From Arbacia lixula (lineage: Eukaryota > Echinodermata > Echinoidea > Arbacioida > Arbaciidae), in NCBI GenBank assembly GCA_963669155.1, contig OZ022589.1:4405680-4469679 (forward strand): a DNA stretch of 64,000 bases, given 5' to 3'. Below the pieces are notes generated by a model that was not told the DNA's origin, made no database searches, and was given only the letters and a program-made list of their open reading frames with translations. Below, piece by piece: positions 60,501 to 64,000 of this stretch. Position numbers and translations under genes: made by a program. Each line of letters opens with the position of its first letter. The first letter of the stretch is position 1.

Positions 60501-60935
60501 AGGAAAGAGGGCCTCGGGCCTCCAATTACGCGTGAAACGACGCTGTGCTTATAGGCCGGCCTCGCGGTGTAAAAGGACAGGAGGCCTCGGGCCTCCAATT
60601 ATGCGCAAAGTCCGGGGCTAACGATTGCGAGTGGGAACAGCATGGAATTCCTCAGTCTGGCTTAAGAAATGTATTACGGGGCTAAGAAACGTCAGTGTGA
60701 AAAGCTTCAAAAAATAGTCTGGGGCTAAGGATAGTATGGAAAACAGAAGAAAACAGAATGAGAAAAAGGTACTAATGATACAGGGTTAAAGATAATACCG
60801 ATTTAACGATAATGCAGCACCTCACCTTAACCTCTCCAACCTTGAGGGGCAGTTTCTCCCTGGCGTCTGTCTCCCAAGGCTGGGGTGGTTTCAGCTCAAC
60901 CAGAGACATGTTCCCACTCGCATCCACCTCAGGCA
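27809..60935 (-). CDS. CMAH: CMAH, CMP-N-acetylneuraminate hydroxylase (13 exons; N-terminal Rieske part outside window)
   Basis: The enzyme converts CMP-Neu5Ac to CMP-Neu5Gc using O2 and electrons from cytochrome b5. Exons on the minus strand are 60935-60826, 53342-53152, 51809-51662, 46934-46853, 45030-44893, 44341-44206, 42987-42850, 34374-34327, 33508-33382, 32437-32315, 31460-31345, 29021-28891 and 27999-27809. All have GT-AG sites and phases that fit, giving 558 residues and a TAA stop. Conserved blocks include GPAFARGWWLLHEPP, the metal motif SHVHSDH (H93, H95, D97, H98 of the fragment), MDGVHPDMDT, NTVDCTNPNGGRLP, SDFAGGASGFPM, CPFAGYFVEAHPSD and GLFWDDLYIGF. The Rieske domain and start codon lie beyond base 64000. 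Unlike vertebrate CMAH, it ends in a membrane-spanning tail. The coding sequence appears intact. Confidence 0.96.
27813..27818 (-). promoter_or_regulatory. AATAAA overlapping the CMAH stop region
   Basis: The last codons AGA-ATA-AAG-TAA contain AATAAA on the coding strand, ending two bases before the stop codon. Use of it would give an almost absent 3' UTR. It may be chance; other AATAAA motifs follow further along. Confidence 0.25.
28000..28890 (-). other. CMAH last intron
   Basis: Contains TAG-rich DNA and a (GGA)n tract at 28260-28500; otherwise nothing recognised. Confidence 0.85.
28257..28500. repeat. (GGA)n/(GGAGAA)n tract
   Basis: About 240 bases of gga repeats. Poly-Glu and poly-Pro/Ser readings across it are artefacts. 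Confidence 0.95.
28891..29021 (-). CDS. CMAH: CMAH exon, end of conserved core
   Basis: Acceptor tttttggtag, donor gaatg|gtaagc; residues 452-495 plus one base. FWNHMQILLPFEPPNW matches vertebrate FWNHFQIKLPLTPPNW, where the vertebrate protein is nearly finished. A partial copy of this exon's 5' edge lies in the upstream intron at 29304-29340. Confidence 0.95.
29138..29305. repeat. small MITE with 'gcatttcatcaa' ends
   Basis: ggggcatttcatcaac at the left and ttcatgaaatgctctcc at the right are inverse. The interior has gttaccatagtaac and ttgtcag/ctgacaa pairs. Confidence 0.75.
29304..29340 (-). pseudogene. duplicated 5' edge of a CMAH exon with its splice acceptor
   Basis: On the minus strand, tag|gttctggaaccac and gcagatc repeat the start of the exon at 29021 (FWNHMQIL becomes FWNHLQIL) for about 30 bases before similarity ends. 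Read on in frame it would soon stop, so it is not a full exon. Confidence 0.75.
30690..30957 (-). mobile_element. tRNA-derived SINE
   Basis: The minus-strand head 30957-30888 looks like a tRNA: an A-box-like tggtttagtgg and a B-box ggttcaatccc at the usual distance. It is followed by a body with ctctccacccaggagtataa and gggttcctggtaggaggtgg. The head lacks a clean cloverleaf, so this is a SINE and not a working tRNA gene. The 3' limit is uncertain. Confidence 0.7.
31345..31460 (-). CDS. CMAH: CMAH exon
   Basis: Acceptor tccggtag, donor ttcat|gtaagc; residues 414-451 plus two bases. GLFWDDLYIGFNNQISRNPD matches vertebrate GLLWDELYIGFQTRLQRDPD. Confidence 0.94.
32315..32437 (-). CDS. CMAH: CMAH exon
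   Basis: Acceptor ttgctctag, donor ctggag|gtaagc; 41 codons in phase 0 (residues 373-413): MIETDDDFHEIDGGYNFLID to ERPSREHSYLE, matching vertebrate MIETDEDFNPFPGGYDYLVD and ERPQREHPYEE. Confidence 0.95.
32886..33353. repeat. MITE family B, full-length
   Basis: aaagggataattcaccctaa at the left and gagggtggactatccctt at the right. Arms of about 180 bp contain tcaatgaaagcag, catcyrtcaaaggataag and tgtcgtcacatgc. Lies in the intron between exons 33508 and 32437. Confidence 0.9.
33382..33508 (-). CDS. CMAH: CMAH exon
   Basis: Acceptor catttgcag, donor gtgcgg|gtaggt; residues 330-372: WAFEKYVNEVNECI, WIQRYYKWTGFGNYNLIVR. Corresponds to vertebrate WDFEPYLEILN and WIKEYFTWAGFKDYNLVVR. Confidence 0.95.
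34327..34374 (-). CDS. CMAH: CMAH 48-bp micro-exon
   Basis: Acceptor tcttgcag, donor gacag|gtgagt; residues 314-329, DFIQEPPAGTKIMKD, matching vertebrate EPPEGTKIYKD. It is short, but both neighbours join only through it. The upstream intron is 8.5 kb and contains the LINE and foldbacks. Confidence 0.92.
35595..36325 (+). repeat. direct duplication, about 170 bp, copies 565 bp apart
   Basis: Copies at 35595-35770 and 36160-36325 share ccccacctatagtacagg, gtgtaaaaagcata, acaaggtta, gagccctttcaa and gctactgaaccattatcctt. A partial third trace is near 35895. ccccacctatagtac also occurs in the ggggctaag element at 56957. Confidence 0.8.
36139..36165. repeat. poly(C) run
   Basis: An uninterrupted run of about 26 C; its true length may be uncertain in the assembly. 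Confidence 0.9.
36543..36800 (+). repeat. MITE family B, truncated
   Basis: Starts aaagggatagttcacactga and is cut off in the second half near 36800, shortly before LINE sequence begins. Confidence 0.85.
36860..39740 (+). mobile_element. degenerate LINE (non-LTR retrotransposon), ORF2 reverse transcriptase
   Basis: Pieces in several frames: DGKLLFDQEEISGRWVEYI (about 36920), GKATRPDNLPVEALKAL (38290), KANKIDYEISQSQSGFRPGT (38538), CFIDYIKAFDRVNHSKMIN (motif A, with a stop replacing a residue in one frame), GCVLSPNLFNLYTERIF, LRYADNTVLLAES (motif C, YADD changed to YADN), then the C-terminal GRGRPRTCTQWMDDIKEW to about 39715. Multiple frameshifts and stops and the lost catalytic Asp show it is dead. 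Coding match is absent from about 37070 to 38225, suggesting an inserted segment. No endonuclease part seen, so it is 5'-truncated. Confidence 0.9.
37605..37945. repeat. CG-rich 'cgcacgc' segment inside the LINE
   Basis: Repeated cacgcacg, cgcgtacgcacg and gcttacgcgcgcg motifs set in AT-rich DNA. It sits in the gap between LINE pieces and may be part of a nested insertion. Not recognised. Confidence 0.45.
40030..40132. repeat. perfect-like hairpin, arms about 40 bp
   Basis: gccgttcccgcc...gtgccaaaaaccatacgcgt is matched inversely by acgcgtatggttttggcac...ggcgggaacggc around a short loop. Confidence 0.9.
40266..40449. repeat. foldback, arms about 43 bp
   Basis: tttgaagtttgagaagaaca and ataaattcctggttcgag are repeated inversely at 40403-40449 around a loop of about 90 bp. 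Confidence 0.9.
40493..41080. repeat. 588-bp foldback
   Basis: Left arm from gcatagtcagac through gcccaggggca and acggcaaactgtgtt to actagtcggcaaac. Right arm is the inverse, ending cccctggcccggcaagtctgactatgcc. Arms are about 260-290 bp and the centre is near 40797. Confidence 0.92.
41148..41344. repeat. cluster of poly(C) and poly(T) runs
   Basis: Five or more C9-C17 runs with T-rich spacers. Not coding; the exact lengths may be assembly-sensitive. Confidence 0.9.
42850..42987 (-). CDS. CMAH: CMAH exon
   Basis: Acceptor ccatgtag, donor gacaa|gtgagt; residues 268-313 plus two bases, starting YIKETNTKNDPAVLNAF, which matches vertebrate YIKETNTKNDPNELN, then TWTPKPGACLDLQ. Confidence 0.95.
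42988..44205 (-). other. CMAH intron
   Basis: No gene. The end next to the exon donor is a G-rich tract (44088-44198). Otherwise no recognised repeat. Confidence 0.85.
44088..44198. repeat. G-rich tract beside a CMAH donor site
   Basis: Repeated gggggg, gaggagg and ggaggg runs on the plus strand, directly downstream (in the gene's sense, C-rich) of the donor of exon 44341-44206. The plus strand could form G-quadruplexes. Confidence 0.9.
44206..44341 (-). CDS. CMAH: CMAH exon
   Basis: Two adjacent AGs exist at the acceptor (acagag). Only the first keeps the frame after the preceding exon, giving KYT-E-EWKEQF. Residues 223-267 end in YCPFAGYFVEAHPSDG. Donor gatgg|gtaagg lies directly next to a roughly 105-base G-rich tract in the intron. 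Confidence 0.95.
44893..45030 (-). CDS. CMAH: CMAH exon
   Basis: Acceptor gtaatcag, donor acgg|gtaagg; residues 177-222 plus one base. It contains LILNTVDCTNPNGGRLP and SDFAGGASGFPMNFFGGKY, among the most conserved CMAH stretches. Confidence 0.96.
45781..45920 (+). repeat. dispersed repeat also at the window end
   Basis: taattccctgttttgtctcc, caattttcaagaaaatta, ggcaacac and aaagatcctgtactc recur in order at 63838-63960 with divergence. Confidence 0.65.
46360..46842. repeat. MITE family B
   Basis: aagcagcaacatgaaagaac at the left and its inverse to ttcagggcagattttcccttt at the right; the left terminus is missing. Confidence 0.85.
46853..46934 (-). CDS. CMAH: CMAH exon
   Basis: Acceptor cggctag, donor caaag|gtaaga; residues 150-176 plus one base. 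INKDMRFMIMMDGVHPDMDT matches vertebrate DKNLRFMILMDGVHPEMDT. Confidence 0.95.
47747..48172 (+). mobile_element. non-coding TIR element, 'ccccgttcatat' family, copy 1
   Basis: Begins gccccgttcata and ends tatatgaacgggg, giving inverted ends of about 12 bp. The interior includes tgcggacgcagtttataaga and ggaggaagcaaataccgc, shared with copy 2. No transposase. Confidence 0.85.
49105..49345 (+). repeat. dispersed repeat shared with PAN2 intron
   Basis: Second copy of the sequence at 17985-18235, same order of blocks (ttctttactgagc, cccactcagatac, aattaagccacacccc, agttccatggcaaat). Confidence 0.75.
49448..49902 (-). mobile_element. non-coding TIR element, 'ccccgttcatat' family, copy 2 (inverted)
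   Basis: Reverse-orientation copy: atagctgcgtatatgaatggga, gcggtatttgcttcctcctt and cttataaactgcgtccgcaa are the inverse of copy 1. It ends gcatatgaacggggc. The copies flank 1.3 kb. Confidence 0.85.
50343..50690. repeat. MITE family B, partial
   Basis: Carries the agaaacatgaaagaaatata, gatgaaaatccatcaaagga and tgatgtcacatgtgag blocks and the start of the inverse arm. Confidence 0.8.
51489..51572. repeat. (TAC)n microsatellite
   Basis: About 28 perfect tac units, open in several frames as Tyr or Leu runs. Lies about 90 bp from the donor of CMAH exon 51809-51662. Confidence 0.97.
51662..51809 (-). CDS. CMAH: CMAH exon
   Basis: Acceptor cccaccag, donor gag|gtgaga; residues 100-149 (YPTLELLSARNPDIPIYVGD to ILKFGQWHE). 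It completes the split Ser after HSDHL. YPTL and RNPDIPIYVG match vertebrate YPTLKKL and RPDIPIYVG. Confidence 0.95.
51972..52470. repeat. MITE family B
   Basis: Diverged full-length copy: taaaggaaaaatccatgctg at the left, atgatggagttgccctttaa at the right. Confidence 0.75.
52830..53118. repeat. MITE family B, right part
   Basis: Internal gacacatgtttttacacaca block and the right arm ending ttcagggtgaactatccctttaa, 35 bp from the donor of CMAH exon 53342-53152. Confidence 0.8.
53152..53342 (-). CDS. CMAH: CMAH exon with metal-binding HxHxDH motif
   Basis: Acceptor tggtgcag, donor ctcag|gtgagg; residues 37-99 plus two bases. FTDPWLTGPAFARGWWLLHE is nearly identical to vertebrates. SHVHSDH is the metallo-beta-lactamase-fold metal motif (H93, H95, D97, H98), so the catalytic core looks functional. 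Confidence 0.97.
54617..55054. repeat. possible TIR element with homopolymer core
   Basis: agacctgccaac at the left and ttggcatgtct at the right are roughly inverse. aaaatcgtact motifs near the right end and an A/T homopolymer at 54920-54962. Confidence 0.4.
55645..55965 (-). repeat. dispersed repeat, 'cagggttccc' family
   Basis: Reverse-oriented relative of 1086-1275: ttccctgatttcactgatgg, gggaaccctg and aatcaaaattccctgattt. Confidence 0.75.
56395..56862. repeat. MITE family B, full-length
   Basis: tagttcaccctgaaattaac at the left and ttatcttcagggtaaataatc to ccctttaa at the right; tttgtgacgtcacgtgcgag in the arm. Confidence 0.9.
56957..57561. repeat. 'ggggctaag' element with hairpin and 18-bp tandem array
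   Basis: A near-perfect hairpin at 56957-57016 (ttagccccgtactataggtg matched inversely). A larger inversion of tgtttctgttctcacttg with caagtgagaacagaaac. Then about eight 17-18-bp units of ggggctaaggatactac type at 57431-57561. Related pieces at 59735-59960 and 60600-60800. Confidence 0.85.
57962..58394. repeat. palindromic MITE family C with nested palindrome
   Basis: Outer arms as in 20680-20934. The centre contains two copies of aaaatgttcgggccgaacatttt, itself a perfect palindrome. Confidence 0.9.
58567..59050. mobile_element. GC-rich non-coding TIR element with TTAA ends
   Basis: ttaaaggaatttcgacccgg and gagctcaagagggcg at the left match inversely cgccctcttgagcgccgggt and ctgattccctttaa at the right. 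The ttaa at both edges suggests piggyBac-type TTAA insertion. The interior includes tgacgtca and no coding potential. Confidence 0.8.
59195..59360. repeat. 'gttcgttattccgaa' repeat
   Basis: Repeated aggttcgttattccgaag motifs and their inverse (cttcggaataacga), so an inverted-repeat element of about 165 bp. Confidence 0.65.
59735..59960. repeat. 'ggggctaac' related piece
   Basis: tttaacaaagtgggatagtcc and repeated acggggctaacaatagtat units, diverged from 56957-57561. Confidence 0.6.
60489..60800. repeat. GC-rich direct repeat followed by 'ggggctaag' piece
   Basis: gcggtgtaaaaggaaagagg and gcctcgggcctccaattacg occur twice, about 75 bp apart. 60605-60800 repeats the agtccggggctaacgatt and cagtgtgaaaagcttcaaaa text of 57330-57425. 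Confidence 0.75.
60826..60935 (-). CDS. CMAH: CMAH exon (most 5' in window)
   Basis: Acceptor ccccccacag, donor aag|gtgagg. Two leading bases complete an upstream codon, then residues 1-36 follow, including MSLVELKPPQPWET, which matches vertebrate LVELDPPQPWE just after the Rieske domain. A TIR element begins about 60 bases upstream of this acceptor. Confidence 0.9.
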
Positions 60936-60994
60936 CTGTGGGGGGTCAAAGGCCAATTCACATGTACATTTACAAATGTAAATTTGACTCTCTC

Positions 60995-61462
60995 AAGGGG
61001 CGTCTTCATTAGCTCGAGCTGGGCAAAATAGCGAGCTTGTTTTGATCGGGTTAGCTAGCCAGATCACGAAATAGCTAGCTATTTGCGTCTTCATTAGCCA
61101 GATCAGGCAAAATAGCGAGCTATTTGGTCGAGAAAATTTCCCAAGAAATCTTGGGCTAGATTGATCTAGCTCGAGCTAGCTCGGAGCGTCTTCATTAGCC
61201 TGAAAATTTCTCGATCCCGGCATGCATCAGCGCTCACGAGGCATTGTTTACGTAATAGGTTTTTACACGTGCGAGAATGCGAGCTCACAACCGAAGCCAT
61301 GCGGTCATGGCCTATTCCCGTCGCACACTGCTGGTATGTGCGAAACTCGGGATAATTTATGCAACCCGAGCTCGAGCTTACGTATCCGGAGTTTCGAGCT
61401 AATGAAGACGCGATTGCAACTTCAGGCTAGTTCCCCGGATCAGCAAAATGAAGACGCACCTT
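60995..61462. mobile_element. non-coding TIR element, 'gcgtcttcatt' family
   Basis: aaggggcgtcttcatt at the left and aatgaagacgcacctt at the right. Further internal copies gcgtcttcattagcc at 61087 and 61187 and gctaatgaagacgc near 61400 suggest nested or multiplied ends. Many tagcgagct and gagctcgagc motifs. Begins 60 bp from CMAH exon 60935-60826. Confidence 0.8.
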
Positions 61463-62526
61463 CAGTCTCATAGGTAATAAACTGTGTTATGATTTAATTA
61501 CACAGGACTAGTGTGTGTGTGTATTCACGTAGTCCTAGAGTATTCTAGAGCATGAAACATATTAAATAAACAAAAGAGGTCTCCCTTGTCACTCTACTTA
61601 ACATTTCATTTGATTGAAGTACACCTGTATATTGAAAATATACCTGTGTCTTTATGTTAGCTTCATCTGGTTTGAATCAAGAATCATCAATTTGGGCCTT
61701 TAATTTGTAATTAGTTCCAAACTTTATTCACCTTTGACCTCTCATCCCTTCAGTCCATACCATCTCTGTCTTACATTTGGTTGAAATTACATCATTTTAA
61801 GTTATTGCAAAAGTAGCTCTTTTGGATTATTTTTCGCCAAATTTGGCAAACTTTACCTTTAACCTCTGATGAATTTGACCCTTTTATCTCACCAAGTCTA
61901 GAGTTATACATGTAGTAATACACATGTTGTTTGGTTGAAATTTGGTTGAAATTGGATTATTACACTTTGAGATACATGCTATGCTTTTAGAGGAAGATGA
62001 TATTGTAGGCATTTTCTGGGATTTTCTCTAAAATTGTCACTTGTTTTATACCTCCATGTAAATCATGTCATGCCAACACATGAAGACAGGGGAAAAATAC
62101 ATGGGGGCTTGGGCGAAATGCTTAAAAGAGCCCCCAAAATTCCCATAGACACAATGTAAAATTGTTGTCAAATCGGCCAATGTGCTTAAAAAGTAGCCCC
62201 CCAAAATTTTGTATTAATTTATTCCCTGCATGAAGGCCACACGTATGTACATATTGCACCTGCCGGAGGCAAATACCAGTACTTACATGTATTTCTACAC
62301 TTTTCACTCCATAATCTATGTTGAAGAAAACCTTTGTTGGAATGTGGAATTTTGTACTTAAGCATACAAATCTAAATAAATCAGTACCAGGCAGTGACTC
62401 TCTCTTTTTCTTCTGCTTTATTTTACTCTTAATATAAGGTTTTGATTTCTTTCTAAAGGAACAGGCTACAAAACAAATCTGCAAAATTTGCAGGAATAAT
62501 TGAAAAGCAATAAAGATACATGTATC

Positions 62527-62779
62527 CAGGGTGGTCCCCAGTGTAGAAAACATGCGGCGCAAACACCACGCGTCGGGTCCAGAAAGTGATTCTGAGCCAC
62601 ATGTAAATTTACTGCACCATGCGTAAAATCAGTATCAGTCTTATTATTCTTATTGTTTTTGTTTTCTTTGAGCCACGCGTTCCATAGTTGTGTACCACGC
62701 GTCCAGCACAGATGTCTGACAAAAAGTGACATTCTACTTTTTTGAGCCACGCGTAAAAGATTTTCTGGTGACCACCCTG
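62527..62779. mobile_element. hAT-like MITE with 8-bp target duplication
   Basis: Ends cagggtggtccccag and ctggtgaccaccctg form a 15-bp inverted repeat with one mismatch. catgtatc flanks it on both sides (62519-62526 and 62780-62787), an exact 8-bp duplication as made by hAT transposases. The 253-bp interior has three gagccacgcgt-like motifs and no coding potential. Confidence 0.9.
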
Positions 62780-63752
62780 CATGTATCATCGACTGAAAAG
62801 TATGAATGTCTTTTCTATCAGGACATTTATTTGTATCACGAGAGTGGATAAATCCATCAAAGGTACACGTAAGACAACACAAATAAGCAATGCTATATTC
62901 TGTTCTGTCAGTAGATGTACTTTTGTGTTTTTGTTGTGCAATGCACCTTTTGTCCCCTCTCAACCCCATGCTACATGTATTTACCCCCCCCCCCCCCTCT
63001 CAGTAATCAGTACAGTAAAACATATCTCATAAAACACATCTCACATATAACTGAAATGTATTTCAAGGAGACAAGTTCCTTCATAAATAAGGGGTTAACA
63101 TGTAGGGTTCATTTTCTATTCTCAGGGAATATCTTCAAAGATTATGTTGTTTTCTAAAGTACAAAAATATTGACATTCTTGCGAGCACAACATCATTGTA
63201 GGCTCCCGCCTGTGCTGCTGTCTTGTGCTGCAAATGTTAAAGCAATTCTGTTCTTGCCTGTAATTCTACTCAAACTTGCCCTAATCCTTTTTCTCTGATT
63301 TTCTGTCTTTTGACAACTTTGCATTGGAGTGACCTATACTTTTCACTGAAATGATTAAGAGTGCGAATCAATGGACACTTTATTTTGATGGAATTTGGCA
63401 AATAAATAACCAAGCAAACACATTATTTACTATCATCCACCCATCATCTCCATTGATATCCCAAAATCTCTCTCTTCCTCTTCCTCTTCCTGTATTTTCC
63501 TTGAGTGTGACTGATACTTTTTGGTTTACCCTGACAATCCCTCTCTAGATCCTTTTGAAGAGTTTTCTGCTGTAACCATTTGAGTGTCCAAGTAAGTGGC
63601 TCATTTAAAGTGACAACAAGCGTGCCCATGCTACATGTACGTGTATACTACAGCTCAAAGGAATTGGCATAGGGAAAGGGACAGGGAAGAAAGGGAAGGA
63701 ACCGCAGTTTTAAACCGCTGTATATTTTGTCCAGTTCAGCATGAAACATGAC

Positions 63753-63830
63753 GCTTTTTAGGCTAATTAATGCATCTTGTTTCATGCTGATTAGCTTTTT
63801 AGGCTAATGCATCTTGTTTCATGCTGATGA
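63753..63830. repeat. tandem duplication of about 40 bp
   Basis: ctttttaggctaat...tgcatcttgtttcatgctga occurs twice in succession. Confidence 0.85.
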
Positions 63831-63837
63831 ATATCAA

Positions 63838-63960
63838 CCCAAAAACAAATATCCTTAATGGCTCATTTTGTCTCCAAAAGCTTTGTTTTTCATCATTTTG
63901 GGCAAATATCAAGGAAGTTAAGGGCAACACTACATGTATGAAAGATCCTGTACTCTGCCT
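63838..63960 (+). repeat. dispersed repeat also at 45781
   Basis: attttgtctccaaaag, aaggaagttaagggcaacac and gaaagatcctgtactctg match the 45781-45920 copy. Confidence 0.65.
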
Positions 63961-64000
63961 TTTTCAAAAAGTAATAAAGAATTATTAAAAAGCAGACATG

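Larger units (their letters stand above)
53343..60825 (-). other. CMAH 7.5-kb intron
   Basis: 53343-54600 holds nothing recognised. The rest is repeats listed separately (54617-55054, 55645-55965, 56395-56862, 56957-57561, 57962-58394, 58567-59050, 59195-59360, 59735-59960, 60489-60800). Confidence 0.85.
60936..64000 (-). other. CMAH intron (3' part), upstream of the first exon in window
   Basis: Contains a TIR element (60995-61462), a hAT-like MITE (62527-62779) and a repeat at 63753-63960. 61463-62518 and 62788-63750 hold nothing recognised. I found no Rieske-type exon (CxH...CxxH) here. Confidence 0.7.

Noticed and set aside
61000-64000. Search for the CMAH Rieske-domain exons
   Set aside because: No exon with the CxH and CxxH pairs and flanking splice sites was found on the minus strand; they probably lie beyond the window.

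Overview
The window is animal nuclear DNA: intron-rich, AT-rich and packed with short palindromic repeats. It most likely comes from an echinoderm, probably a sea urchin. Support for this is an intact CMP-Neu5Ac hydroxylase gene with a hydrophobic C-terminal tail (as I recall for the starfish enzyme), a LINE family I associate with sea urchins, and a dense load of foldback MITE-like repeats. The species is not determined.

Two convergent protein-coding genes account for all coding sequence I can support. (1) Plus strand, 354-18536: the 3' part of PAN2, the catalytic subunit of the PAN2-PAN3 poly(A) deadenylase. Eight exons join in frame into 381 residues covering the end of the ubiquitin-hydrolase-like domain and the complete DEDDh exonuclease domain. 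The 5' part of the gene lies before base 1. (2) Minus strand, 60935-27809: CMAH, CMP-N-acetylneuraminate hydroxylase, which makes Neu5Gc. Thirteen exons join in frame into 558 residues covering the metallo-hydrolase-like core and a C-terminal tail with a membrane segment. The Rieske iron-sulfur exons and the start lie beyond base 64000. The two products have no shared pathway: one acts on mRNA tails, the other on sialic acid donors. Their adjacency looks incidental.

Layout: 1-18536 PAN2 exons and introns, including a 9.3-kb intron with a 36-bp minisatellite, long CT/GA and CA tracts and a 974-bp foldback palindrome. 18537-27808 is the 9.3-kb space between the two 3' ends, with palindromic repeats and three tandem copies of a 466-bp unit. 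27809-60935 holds the CMAH exons, with introns carrying about nine full or truncated copies of one inverted-repeat MITE family, a tRNA-derived SINE, a broken LINE (36.86-39.74 kb), large foldbacks at 40-41 kb, and an inverted pair of a roughly 430-bp TIR element (47.7-49.9 kb). 60936-64000 is CMAH intron with a GCGTCTTCATT-ended element and a small hAT-like MITE with a perfect 8-bp target duplication.

Points most worth a second look: the membrane tail on CMAH; a PAN2 minisatellite that continues the exon reading frame; a GC-AG intron; a partial CMAH exon edge, with its splice acceptor, duplicated inside a degenerate tandem array; the long palindromes inside transcribed introns; and a tandem repeat carrying X-box-like sites. 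I saw no operon, CRISPR array, rRNA, or capsid- or envelope-bearing element.
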